A stretch of DNA of 64,000 nt from JAPPHA01 sp964291635 (lineage in GTDB: Bacteria; Pseudomonadota; Alphaproteobacteria; Rhodobacterales; Rhodobacteraceae): assembly GCA_964291635.2 (NCBI GenBank), contig OZ219893.1:62001-126000 (forward strand), in the 5' to 3' direction. Numbering within the stretch: position 1 is the stretch's first letter; each line of letters begins with the position of its first letter. The notes below the pieces were generated by a model, which saw only the letters and a program-made list of their open reading frames with translations, made no database searches and was not told the origin of the DNA. Below are positions 29,783 through 38,404 of this stretch, in pieces. The translations under genes and the position numbers were made by a program.

Positions 29783-30891
29783 TCAGGCGATTGTCTCGCC
29801 GGTTTCCGGATCGAACAGGTACATCCGATCCGAATTGAAAAGACACTCCCCAGTTTGCAGCGTTTCACTGTCGGGGCCGGCTTCGATCGATGCCGTGACG
29901 GGTACGCCGCCGATCCGGGCGGCGAGGTATTGGCTGGAACCGATGTAATCCGCGACTTCGACGGTGAGATGGACAGGCGCAAACTCCGATGGCGTCGTCG
30001 CGTGAATCCCGTGCGAGGCAAAATGCTCGGGGCGCGTTCCGACAATGACGCGCCTACCTGTACGCGAACGCGTCTCCGCCTGCAGCCAGGAGTTGAGAGG
30101 GAGATCAAATCCGTCGCCCTGCACCCGGATCGAGTCGGTTCCGGTCAGTTCGGCAGCCAGGAAATCCATTGACGGCGATCCGATGAAGCCGGCGACGAAC
30201 CTGTTCGCCGGATGATTGTAGACATCGCGAGGTGAACCGATTTGCTGAACGATTCCGTTGTCCATGATGACAATCCGGTCTGCCATGGTCATTGCCTCGA
30301 TCTGGTCGTGGGCGGCGTAGATCATGGTCCGGTCAAGTTTCTTGTGCAGAATTGCCAGTTCCGTGCGCATCGCCGACCTGAGTTTCGCGTCCAGATTGGA
30401 AAGGGGTTCGTCGAACAGGAAACAGTAGGCATCCCTGACAATCGCCTGCCCGACCGCGACATGCTGCCGTTGGTCGCCGGAAAGGTCTCTCGTCTTCGAT
30501 CGAGGTATTCGGCCAGTTCCAGCAGTTCCAGCAGTTCCGCCGCTTCGTGAACTCTGCGGTTGACCTCGTCACGGGGGCGTCCCGCAAGCCGCAATGCAAA
30601 CGTCATGTTTCCGACGACATTCATGTGGGGATAGAGGGCATAGGACTGGAATACCCTCGCGATGTTCCGCTCCTTCGGAGCCGCCCATGTCACATCCATT
30701 CCGGCAATGAAGACGGAACCGCTCGAAACCGCCACAAGTCCCGCGATCATGCGCAACGTCGTGGATTTCCCGCAGCCGGACGGACCGACAATCACGTCGA
30801 ACGCGCCTTCTTCGCAAGTCATGTTTATGGTGGGTATGACGTTGATTGCGCAAAAAGGCTTGGTGACGCGGGAAAGCCGGACTCCACTCAC
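29783..30891 (-). pseudogene. Sugar ABC transporter ATPase (UgpC/MalK type), single frameshift
   Basis: ATPase of the sugar importer. From the GTG at 30891 (GGGGAGGA upstream) it reads normally through Walker A VGPSGCGKSTTLRM and SYALYPHMNVVGNMTFALRL to LELLELAEYLDRR, where the frame is lost near 30492. The continuation RDLSGDQRQHVAVGQAIVRD, then FLFDEPLSNLDAKLRSAMRT, DRTMIYAAHDQIEAMTMADR and a C-terminal MalK-like regulatory domain ending LFDPETGETIA lies in another frame. One missing base in the plus-strand segment CTCTCGTCTTC restores an intact protein of about 369 residues. The ABC signature is LSGDQ instead of LSGGQ. Confidence 0.88.
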
Positions 30892-31084
30892 GAAATGAAT
30901 CCTCCCCGAGACGCGCAGATCTGCGCATGGGATTCGGAAGCCGGCAAGGCGACCTGCCTTGCCGGGTCATGCCGCCATGTGCAATTCAACCGGACTGCTG
31001 ACACTTCGGACCTTATCATAGTCGCTTGATCCATCAAGTTTTTCGGCTTCCGCATTTTCGGCGAGTGAGTTTTGCAGCACCCGG

Positions 31085-31732
31085 TCACTGCCCGTAATCC
31101 TCGACATACATGCGTCTCGCTTCCTTGATGAATTCTTCGTCCAGGGGAACAAGAGTTCCGTGAAGTTGGGCAAGGTGAATGATTTCGGCCTCTTCTTCGA
31201 CGTAGACCGCGTACTTCAACGCATCTCCGGGTGACGCGCCAATGGTAAAGACGCCGTGGCTCCTCAGCAGAATGGCTGAACCCTGTCCAATGCCGTCGAC
31301 AATCTCCTTGCCGATTTCCTCTTCACCGATGGTCGCAAGGCCGGAGACCGGAATATCCCCGCCGAAAAGCGCGGCAGCCGTGGTCGTGTACATGCGAATC
31401 GGTTCTCCGCGTACGGCGAAGCTCGTTGCGTACGGCGAATGGGTATGGACGATTCCGTTGATGTCAGGCCGATTCCGATAAACGTGGAGATGCGACGCAG
31501 TATCGATCGACGGTTTCAGATCGCCGTCCACCGCGGTGCCGTCGGCATCGACTATGACAACATCCTCGACGCGCAGTTGATCCAGGCGAATCCCGCTCGG
31601 CTTGATTCCGACCAGCCCGGTATCGGGGTCACGGCCACTCGCATTCCCCTGGGCCCAATGCACGAGTCCTGCCCTCGGCAGGGCGGCGTTGGCTTCCCAG
31701 ACTGTTTCACGAAGATCCCGAAAACTCATCAC
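31085..31732 (-). CDS. Class II aldolase / AraD-like sugar-phosphate epimerase or aldolase
   Basis: Zinc-dependent class II aldolase/adducin fold protein, 215 residues. GNASGRDPDTGLVGIKPSG is the phosphate-binding start, HTHSPYATSFAV holds two zinc His, RSHGVFTIGASPGDAL the third, and EEEAEIIHLAQLHG the C-terminal helix. AraD-type epimerase or fuculose-phosphate-aldolase-type activity are both possible. GTG at 31732 or ATG at 31729, overlapping the transketolase stop (TGATG). Last gene of the transketolase operon. Confidence 0.85.
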   Translation of the reverse strand: MMSFRDLRETVWEANAALPRAGLVHWAQGNASGRDPDTGLVGIKPSGIRLDQLRVEDVVIVDADGTAVDGDLKPSIDTASHLHVYRNRPDINGIVHTHSPYATSFAVRGEPIRMYTTTAAALFGGDIPVSGLATIGEEEIGKEIVDGIGQGSAILLRSHGVFTIGASPGDALKYAVYVEEEAEIIHLAQLHGTLVPLDEEFIKEARRMYVEDYGQ

Positions 31733-32763
31733 AATGCTTCCAGCCGTTCGCTGACCTGTCTCTCGTCAACCTGCGATGGCGGGTAAACCGGAACCGATTC
31801 CGCTTGCAGATCGTCTTCCGTCAACCGGAAGTTCTCGCCGAGAATCGTTTCAACCTTGTCCACTAGGGCCATGGCATCGATTCCATGTTTCCTGAGCAGA
31901 TACGGGAACGACGCACCCTGGGCATAGGTATCCCGGATACCTATGCGGTAAAGCGGGCCTCCGATCCTTTTTTCAGCCATCATTTCCGCAACGGCGGATC
32001 CCAGGCCGCCGGTAACCAGGTGGTTTTCCATCGTGATCACCCCGCGACCCGAAACCGCGATGGTTTCCTCGACCAGGGGATCCGAGAACGGTTTCAGCGT
32101 CGAGACGTGGAGGTGGCGAATGGCAACACCACGCCGCGCGAGCGCCGCGGTCGCCGGCATTGCCTCGCTGGTGCAGTGTCCTGACGTGATCAGGGCAAGA
32201 TCGTCGCCCTCGCGGACAACCCGCGCACTGTTCAGCCGGATGCGCTCGTTTGCCGGAAACAGGCGGGCGACATCTCCGCGGAGCATGCGAACGTAGATCG
32301 GACCCGGGATCTCCTCGGTGAGGTCGAGGACGGTCTCGACATCTGTCGCGTCTCCCATTTCCAGGATCGTCAGGTTGGGAATCGCACGAAGCACGCCGAT
32401 GTCATTGATCGCCTGGTGCGTCACTCCGCCCGGTGTATTGAGACCAGGCAGGAATCCGACCAGGCGGACCGGAAGGTTCGGATAACACACAGACATCTCC
32501 AGCTGGTCCAGTGGACGTCGGTACAGGAACACTGCAAAGGTATGAAGGAATGGAACGAATCCTTCGCGTGCGAGCCCACCGGCCCAGCTCAGCATGTTCT
32601 GCTCAGCCATCCCCATGGAAAAAAAGCGTTCCGGATAGGTATCCTTGAACAGCTGGATTTCAGTGGACCCGGTCAGGTCGCCGGACAGGACCAGGACGTC
32701 GGGCCTGTTCCTGGCCCACGCGACCAGGTTTCCTTCGTGCGGCTTGTGGACGAGCTCAATCAT
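31729..32763 (-). CDS. Transketolase, C-terminal subunit
   Basis: Second half of a split transketolase (pyrimidine-binding plus C-terminal domains), 344 residues. MGMAEQNMLSWAGGLAREGF contains the catalytic Glu; LPVRLVGFLPGLNTPGGVTH and GPIYVRMLRGDVARLFPANE follow; C-terminal domain TLKPFSDPLVEETIAVSGRG. Pairs with the upstream N-terminal gene, three bases away. In sugar-catabolic operons such split enzymes act on pentose phosphates or related sugars. Confidence 0.9.
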   Translation of the reverse strand: MIELVHKPHEGNLVAWARNRPDVLVLSGDLTGSTEIQLFKDTYPERFFSMGMAEQNMLSWAGGLAREGFVPFLHTFAVFLYRRPLDQLEMSVCYPNLPVRLVGFLPGLNTPGGVTHQAINDIGVLRAIPNLTILEMGDATDVETVLDLTEEIPGPIYVRMLRGDVARLFPANERIRLNSARVVREGDDLALITSGHCTSEAMPATAALARRGVAIRHLHVSTLKPFSDPLVEETIAVSGRGVITMENHLVTGGLGSAVAEMMAEKRIGGPLYRIGIRDTYAQGASFPYLLRKHGIDAMALVDKVETILGENFRLTEDDLQAESVPVYPPSQVDERQVSERLEAL

Positions 32764-32766
32764 GGA

Positions 32767-33735
32767 TCAACACGTCCGTGCCCAGTTTTCGGCCACGGCC
32801 CGGGCCTGCTCGCGTTCGCGGTCGTTCCTGAAACGGACGAAGTGAAGTTTCGGTTTCCGCGCGGCGAGCATTGGCATGCCGCGCGCGCTGTCAGTATAGC
32901 AGAGAATGACCAGAGGGCGGCCTTCGTGCGGGGTTTGCTGAATCGCCCGTTCGATCGCCTCGACATCATGGCCGTCGACTGAAACCGCGATCCCTCCGAA
33001 CCCCGTGATCCGGCTTTCGATCGGCTCGATGTTCATGACCTCGCTTGTCGCGCCATCGTATTGCATCCCGTTGACGTCCACGCAGACGACTACCGAGTCG
33101 ATCCGGTAATGACCGAGACACTGCAGCGCTTCCCAGGTCTGTCCTTCTTCGAGTTCGCCGTCCGACATGAAAACAAAAACACGGCCGGAGGAGCCGCGGA
33201 GGGAACTGGCCATGGCAATGCCGCCGGCCTGGCTCAACGCCTGTCCGAAGGAACCCGTCGTCAATTCGAATCCTGGAGAGTGTTCGGCGCCGATCATTTC
33301 GAGCCGGCTTCCGTCGGTGTTGAATTGATCCAGCGCCTCGGGTGCCATCCTGCCCGACGAGACCAGGGCCGCGTAGACGGCAACCGCGTAATGGGCGGGT
33401 GAAATCAGCAGCCGGTCGCAATCGGAGCCTTGCGGCCCGTTGTAGGCGGCGCCTTGACCATGGCTGACTCCTGCCTGCCCGGGAACGCCGGAAAAAGCCG
33501 GGGGGACGGCAGGTCCAAGGCTGGGTCCGAGGCGTGCAGACCGCGTGTAGAGCGTTGCGAGAATTTCAGCGCTCGACAATGCCTGGCTCAGGTAGCATCC
33601 GTCGCGTCCAAGCGTAAGCTCAAGGACTCGCCTGCGGATTTCCCGGGCCATCCGGCGCGCCTGGTCAGGCCAGGTATTCGATCTCCCGGCAGGAGAACTC
33701 GTCACGGCTCCGTGCCCGTTTCCTTCGGTGTCCAC
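32767..33735 (-). CDS. Transketolase, N-terminal subunit
   Basis: Thiamine-diphosphate-binding half, 322 residues. CDRLLISPAHYAVAVYAALV, GSFGQALSQAGGIAMASSL and the ThDP/Mg motif VFMSDGELEEGQTWEALQCL (GDG-type, here SDGELEEGQ) are visible, followed by VVVCVDVNGMQYDG. The GTG at 33735 directly follows the regulator's stop. About 25 N-terminal residues are probably dispensable; the true start could be the later ATG before AREIRRRVLEL. Confidence 0.88.
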   Translation of the reverse strand: MDTEGNGHGAVTSSPAGRSNTWPDQARRMAREIRRRVLELTLGRDGCYLSQALSSAEILATLYTRSARLGPSLGPAVPPAFSGVPGQAGVSHGQGAAYNGPQGSDCDRLLISPAHYAVAVYAALVSSGRMAPEALDQFNTDGSRLEMIGAEHSPGFELTTGSFGQALSQAGGIAMASSLRGSSGRVFVFMSDGELEEGQTWEALQCLGHYRIDSVVVCVDVNGMQYDGATSEVMNIEPIESRITGFGGIAVSVDGHDVEAIERAIQQTPHEGRPLVILCYTDSARGMPMLAARKPKLHFVRFRNDREREQARAVAENWARTC

Positions 33736-34713
33736 TCAGGCAGCCTCCATCTTGCCGTGAGGTGCCTCCCGAGACAGGCGCAGCACTTCATTGACCAGGG
33801 CCTCGTCGCCGATGAGGCAGTTGTAGAATCCTCCGCGAAGGGCCCCGAGAACCGCCGCGGCCTTTTCGACCGAGGCCGCGATTCCGACCGACCATCCGGC
33901 CTTCTTGATGTCCGCAAGCGGTATTCCGATGACCCTGTCCGAGAAATCCCCGACCTCTTCTCCGTAAATGCCGATTATCCGGGCGGCGACATGGCCGACG
34001 GCCCCCGCCGCGATTGCCGCCTCGCGTTCTTCCCGGGAAATGAAACTGGCCTTGCGCAGGCTCGACATGCCGGATGCAAGGGTCCCGACACCCTGGATGA
34101 CGACATCGGGCGACGCCGCCCGCTTCAGTGCTGACCGGATCTGCGGCTGACCCAGGAACAGTTCCCGCGTCCTGGCTGAATCGACAATTGCGGGGGCCGG
34201 AATCAGATGGCAACGAGCTCCCAGAATCCCTGCCAGTCGAATGGCGGAACCCGGTCCGCTTTCGCCGGGGGTTTCCGGGTCGACCGATCCGGCGATCTGG
34301 ACAACCTCGACATTGTTCAATGACTGCGGTTCCATCGAGTGGAGAACTGCGGAAAGCGTTTCTCCCCAGGTCACGCCGACCTTGGCACCGTCCTCGATGA
34401 TCACCGGAAGGAATTCCGCTGCTGTGCGCACGACGTCCCGGAAACCCTGTTTCCGGTTGGTTCCTCCTCGGACGACCAGGGCATCGCGCAAACCGAAGGC
34501 GTTCCGAAGTTCGACGGCAAGTTCAGGCGCCGTTTCGACGGAATGCGCAACCCGGATTTCAACGATGCGCTGTTCGCGTGCTTCCGCGAGCAGCCGCGAG
34601 ACCGTGGCGAAAGAACAACCAAGAATCGTCGAGATTTCCCGTTGGCTCAGGTGTTGCTCATAGTACAACTCCGCGGCGCGGCGCATGCGGGTCATTCGCG
34701 TTCGTCTTGCCAT
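33736..34713 (-). CDS. SorC/DeoR-type sugar-binding transcriptional regulator
   Basis: 325 residues. N-terminal helix-turn-helix AAELYYEQHLSQREISTILG, CSFATVSRLLAEAREQRIVE, then a SorC effector domain (VGVTWGETLSAVLHSM, LIPAPAIVDSARTRELFL, VGHVAARIIGIYGEEVGD). Family members bind phosphorylated sugars and control adjacent transport and catabolic genes. It heads the minus-strand transketolase operon and faces the phosphotriesterase operon across a 236-base AT-rich gap, so it probably controls both. Confidence 0.9.
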   Translation of the reverse strand: MARRTRMTRMRRAAELYYEQHLSQREISTILGCSFATVSRLLAEAREQRIVEIRVAHSVETAPELAVELRNAFGLRDALVVRGGTNRKQGFRDVVRTAAEFLPVIIEDGAKVGVTWGETLSAVLHSMEPQSLNNVEVVQIAGSVDPETPGESGPGSAIRLAGILGARCHLIPAPAIVDSARTRELFLGQPQIRSALKRAASPDVVIQGVGTLASGMSSLRKASFISREEREAAIAAGAVGHVAARIIGIYGEEVGDFSDRVIGIPLADIKKAGWSVGIAASVEKAAAVLGALRGGFYNCLIGDEALVNEVLRLSREAPHGKMEAA

Positions 34714-34949
34714 CCGGTCTCCGCTTCCCTTCGCCCGACCCGAACATCGGGACCAGGCCTTTCGTCATGACTGCCGGCACAACGGCGATTGTCCGCGCCC
34801 GGGACCGGACCTGGTCGCCAGTAACGTATCCCTGTTTGCCAAAAACTGAAAAAAATTGCAATATACCGCAAAAAATCTTCAATAGTTTTTCATTCTGGCA
34901 GGCTGTCTTGTGTCTGTCTCGGAACGGATGCATGAATCGGGGGATTCGG
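34714..34949. promoter_or_regulatory. AT-rich divergent control region with a candidate SorC operator
   Basis: 236 bases between the regulator and the lactonase gene. TTGCAATATACCGCAA at 34856-34871 is a dyad (TTGC, 8 bases, GCAA) flanked by A-tracts and more distant TGAA/TTCA arms. Position and symmetry suit an operator for the SorC protein; no binding evidence. Confidence 0.4.
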
Positions 34950-35894
34950 ATGGGCACAATTCGGACAATTCTGGGTGACATCGACTCGGCTGACCTCGGC
35001 TTCACGATGCCGCACGAGCACATTCTCACCAAGCCACAGGGATCAGGCGTCAAGGCGACCGGCCACGTCGGGGCAGATCACGCGCTTGATGATCTCGGGC
35101 GCAGCGTCGAGATGTGTACGCAATACAAGGAGGCCGGGGGAGATGCGCTGGTGGAGGCGACGCCGGAATCATGGGGGCGAAACACCAGGGGAATGGTTGA
35201 ATGCTCGCGGGTATCCGGAGTGCACGTGATTGCCTGCACGGGCGTTATCTGCGAGGAACACGGCATGGACCCGGAGACGTCCGGGAAAACGGTCAACCAA
35301 CTCGCGGACGAAATGGTTCGGGACGTTGTGGAGGGAATGGACGGAACAACGCACAAGGCAGGGTGGATCAAGGTTGGCACGGCGTACATGAACATCACGG
35401 CCAACGAGGAAAAGTACATTCGCGCCGGGGCACTGGCCGCAACGAGAACCGGGGTGCCGCTTCATGCCCATACGACCGGCGGCACCATGGGCATCGAGAT
35501 TTGCGAAATCTTGAAGGAGGAGAACTTCGACATGGACCGGATGATCATCGCCCATGTCGATCGGAATCCGGACCTTTGGTACCATCGTCAGATGCTCGGC
35601 TTCGGTGTGTACCTGATTTACGATGGCCCCGGAAAAGCGAAATACTATCCCGATACGATACGCGTGGACCTGCTACGCCAACTGGTCAACGACGGGTATG
35701 CAGACAGGCTCATGTTGTGCAATGACATGGGCAGACGCAGTTATCATCCGGCCTATGGCGGAGGTCCCGGTCTTTCCTGGATCAAGGAGAGGTTTCTCCC
35801 TCGCCTCAGGGACGAAGGATTCGATGAGAACGTCGTGAACGGGTTCATGTACGACAACCCTGCCCGGATTTATTCCATGGTCCCGCCGGGGTAA
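34950..35894 (+). CDS. Phosphotriesterase-family (COG1735) metal-dependent hydrolase, probable lactonase
   Basis: Binuclear-metal TIM-barrel hydrolase, 314 residues. Metal ligands: HEH in FTMPHEHILT, the bridging Lys in HKAGWIKVGTAY, His in GVPLHAHTTGG and IIAHVDRN, Asp in LMLCNDMGRR. Some COG1735 members are known phospho-furanose lactonases, and the sugar context favours lactone opening over phosphotriester cleavage. ATG at 34950 is placed 7 bases after GGGGGA; an ATG at 34932 is an alternative. First gene of the plus-strand operon. Confidence 0.85.
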   Translation: MGTIRTILGDIDSADLGFTMPHEHILTKPQGSGVKATGHVGADHALDDLGRSVEMCTQYKEAGGDALVEATPESWGRNTRGMVECSRVSGVHVIACTGVICEEHGMDPETSGKTVNQLADEMVRDVVEGMDGTTHKAGWIKVGTAYMNITANEEKYIRAGALAATRTGVPLHAHTTGGTMGIEICEILKEENFDMDRMIIAHVDRNPDLWYHRQMLGFGVYLIYDGPGKAKYYPDTIRVDLLRQLVNDGYADRLMLCNDMGRRSYHPAYGGGPGLSWIKERFLPRLRDEGFDENVVNGFMYDNPARIYSMVPPG

Positions 35895-35906
35895 GGTGCT
35901 GACGGG

Positions 35907-36551
35907 ATGTCCGATCATCCAATGCTGCAGTTGGCCCTCGACGATCCGAAAAGCGCCCTGGAGACAGCACGGCGCGCCGGCGCGTATTCCGATGTCATCG
36001 AGGCCGGAACCCTGTTTTGCCTGTCCAAGGGACTTGGAGTCATCAAGTCTCTTAGGAAAATCTGCCCCGAGCAACCTGTCGTCGCTGATGTCAGGATCGT
36101 TCGGGCCGGGTACGCGATCGCATCCCTGGCGTTTGACGCCGGGGCGGACTGGGTTACGGTGGCCGGTGAAGCTCCGTTGGGAACCGTCGAAGCGGCTGTC
36201 CGTGCCGCAATGTCCCGCCACGGGGAAATCCAGGTCGAGCTTCACCCGGGCTGGACGCGCGAGCATGCGAAAGAGTGGCGGCAGCTCGGGATCCGGCACG
36301 TGATCTGCCAGAATTCCTCCGAGATCGCCGCGGTCGGAAGCATGCCGTCACGAAAACTCGTCGAGTCAATTCATCAGCTTGCCGATCTCGGCTTCGATGT
36401 TTCCCTTGCGGGGGGCGTAACCCGGTCGACCGTGATTATGTTTTCCGGAATCCCGGTCGGGATATTTGTCGCGGGGAGGTCGATTTCCGAGGCTTCCGAT
36501 CCCGGAAACGCCGCCCACGAACTCAGGATCGCGATTCGACAGGGCGTATGA
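35907..36551 (+). CDS. UlaD-like (3-keto-L-gulonate-6-phosphate decarboxylase family) protein, altered active site
   Basis: Orotidine-decarboxylase superfamily barrel, 214 residues, aligning along its length with UlaD/SgbH: MLQLALDDPKSALETARRA, DVIEAGTLFCLSKGLGVIK, AFDAGADWVTVAGEAPLGTV, IQVELHPGWTREHAKEWR, SLAGGV and VGIFVAGRSISEASDPGNAA. The conserved D-x-K-x-x-D of the family (ADAKIADAG in UlaD) reads ADVRIVRAG here, so the catalytic Lys and second Asp are both Arg. The reaction may therefore differ from decarboxylation. The stop overlaps the next start as ATGA. Confidence 0.82.
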   Translation: MSDHPMLQLALDDPKSALETARRAGAYSDVIEAGTLFCLSKGLGVIKSLRKICPEQPVVADVRIVRAGYAIASLAFDAGADWVTVAGEAPLGTVEAAVRAAMSRHGEIQVELHPGWTREHAKEWRQLGIRHVICQNSSEIAAVGSMPSRKLVESIHQLADLGFDVSLAGGVTRSTVIMFSGIPVGIFVAGRSISEASDPGNAAHELRIAIRQGV

Positions 36552-37414
36552 CCGAACCCGAAATCGGCATCTACGAGAAGGCATTGCCGGGAAACCTGGG
36601 CTGGGACTTCCGGCTGGGCGTGGCTGCCGAGGCCGGATACAGGTTCGTGGAGCTTTCCATCGACGATGATCCCGTTCGCCTTGCTCGCCTCGAGTGGACA
36701 CCGTCACAGCGCCGGAACATTCTCCGTTGCACGGACAAGGCCGGAGTCCACGTCAACGCAATCGTCCTCAGCGCCCACCGGCGGTACCCGCTGGGAAGCT
36801 CGTCGCCGGAGACCAGGAAGCAGGCGGACCTGATTCTCGAAAGAGCAATCTGTCTTGCCGGCGACATTGGGGCACCAATCGTTCAGATCGCCGGCTATTT
36901 CGTGTTTTACGAAGCGCATTCCACGGGCTCACGTGACCGGTTTCTGGATGGCCTCTCGAAAGGGTGTGACATCGCCGCGTCTGCCGGCATCGTGCTGGGC
37001 CTGGAAACCATGGACGGTGAAGATGTCACGAGCGTCACTGACGCCTTGGGAATCGTCGATTCGATCGAATCCGAATCACTGGAGATCTATCCCGACGTGG
37101 GCAATCTCTCTGCGAACGGACATGATGTCGTGGAGGAACTTCGGACTTGCCGTGGTCGGATCGCCGGCATTCATCTGAAGGATACCCGGCCAGGCGAGTT
37201 TCGCCGTGTCCCTTTTGGCGAAGGATCCGTCCCGTTCGTTGATGCCTTTCGGGCACTTGATGAGATCGATTACAAGGGGAACTATCTGGTCGAGATGTGG
37301 AATGACGATCACGAGGATTCCCGGGCCATGATATCGACCGCGAGGGAATGGATCATTGAGCGGATGACACGGGCGGGCCTGCTTGAGCCTCACGGAAGAC
37401 CTTCGAATGCGTGA
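36548..37414 (+). CDS. UlaE-like L-ribulose/hexulose-phosphate 3-epimerase
   Basis: Xylose-isomerase-like TIM barrel, 288 residues, close in length and pattern to UlaE (L-xylulose-5-phosphate 3-epimerase): IGIYEKALPGNLGWDFRLG, GYRFVELSIDD, LSAHRRYPLGSSSPETRKQA, GLETMDGEDVTSV, EIYPDVGNLSANGHDV, GIHLKDTRPGEFRRVPFGEG and KGNYLVEMWNDDHED. Metal-binding Glu, Asp and His positions are kept. ATG at 36548 overlaps the UlaD-like stop; its own stop overlaps the kinase start. Confidence 0.88.
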   Translation: MTEPEIGIYEKALPGNLGWDFRLGVAAEAGYRFVELSIDDDPVRLARLEWTPSQRRNILRCTDKAGVHVNAIVLSAHRRYPLGSSSPETRKQADLILERAICLAGDIGAPIVQIAGYFVFYEAHSTGSRDRFLDGLSKGCDIAASAGIVLGLETMDGEDVTSVTDALGIVDSIESESLEIYPDVGNLSANGHDVVEELRTCRGRIAGIHLKDTRPGEFRRVPFGEGSVPFVDAFRALDEIDYKGNYLVEMWNDDHEDSRAMISTAREWIIERMTRAGLLEPHGRPSNA

Positions 37415-38387
37415 GCCGGGTACACATCCCCATCGATTCGATGTCACCACGTTCGGCGAAGCCGTTATCCGTCTGAGCGTTCCCGCGGGACAACGCATGG
37501 AAACCGCCTCTGGATTCGACATCGATGTTTCCGGAACCGAGGCCAATGTCGTCGGCGCGCTGTCCCGGTTGGGATGGAGGTGCGGTTGGGTCAGTGCATT
37601 GCCCAAATCCCCGCTCGGTCGACGCGTCCAGAACAAGTTTCGTGGGCACGGGATCGACCTTTCAGCGGTTTCATGGCGAACGGAAGGGCGTCTCGCAACC
37701 TATTTTGTCGAATTCGCCCACGCACCGCGTCCGATCAGGATCTATTATGATCGCAAGGACTCGTGTTTCTCGCGCATGCGGCCCGAGGACATCGACTGGG
37801 ATTACCTGTTGAATGCGCGGCATATTCACTTGACCGGCCTGTCCGTTCCGTTGGGGCCAAACACCGGAGAAATCATCGAACGCGCCATCAGGCTGGCAAA
37901 GAGCCGAGGTGTAACGACAAGTATGGACATCAATTACCGGTCACTGCTCTGGACGACCGAGGAGGCGCACGCGCGGCTTATGCCGCTCGTCGGTGGTGTC
38001 GACCTGCTGATGTGCAGCTGGAAAGACGCGAAATCGGTTTTCGGGTGTGAGGGATCGGCCGAGGGCGCAGCCCTGCAATTGGCCGACCTGACCGGTGCAG
38101 CCAATATCGTCCTGACCTTGGAACGGGAGGGCGCTATCGCGTTTGACGGATCCAGGCTGCACCGGGAAGCGGCGAGACCGGTGAAGATCGTTGACCGGAT
38201 CGGTGCAGGAGATGCCATGGCCGCCGGTGTTCTCCACGGGTGGCTGCAGGACTCGTTGCAGGCCGGCCTCCGCTACGGATCAGTCATGGCGGCGCTTGCG
38301 CTCAGCCAGTTCGGAGATGCCGTCGTCACGCATTCCGGCGAACTCGATCGCATTCTTGTCGACTCCGCAACGGACATCCAGCGCTGA
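37407..38387 (+). CDS. PfkB-family sugar kinase (KDG-kinase-like)
   Basis: Carbohydrate kinase, 326 residues. FDVTTFGEAVIRLSVPAG and GTEANVVGALSRLGWRCGWV are the N-terminal PfkB block; IYYDRKDSCFSRM resembles 2-keto-3-deoxygluconate kinases; the C-terminal signature DRIGAGDAMAAGVLHGWL holds the catalytic Asp. Start at ATG 37407 with GGAAG upstream and an 8-base overlap with the epimerase gene. Substrate probably a keto-sugar acid or ketose from the same pathway. Confidence 0.85.
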   Translation: MREPGTHPHRFDVTTFGEAVIRLSVPAGQRMETASGFDIDVSGTEANVVGALSRLGWRCGWVSALPKSPLGRRVQNKFRGHGIDLSAVSWRTEGRLATYFVEFAHAPRPIRIYYDRKDSCFSRMRPEDIDWDYLLNARHIHLTGLSVPLGPNTGEIIERAIRLAKSRGVTTSMDINYRSLLWTTEEAHARLMPLVGGVDLLMCSWKDAKSVFGCEGSAEGAALQLADLTGAANIVLTLEREGAIAFDGSRLHREAARPVKIVDRIGAGDAMAAGVLHGWLQDSLQAGLRYGSVMAALALSQFGDAVVTHSGELDRILVDSATDIQR

Positions 38388-38404
38388 ACGATGCAAATGG
38401 TCAA

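Noticed and set aside
36275..36547. N-terminal extension of the UlaE-like epimerase
   Set aside because: Overlaps the UlaD-like gene; the ATGA overlap at 36548 is a better start.
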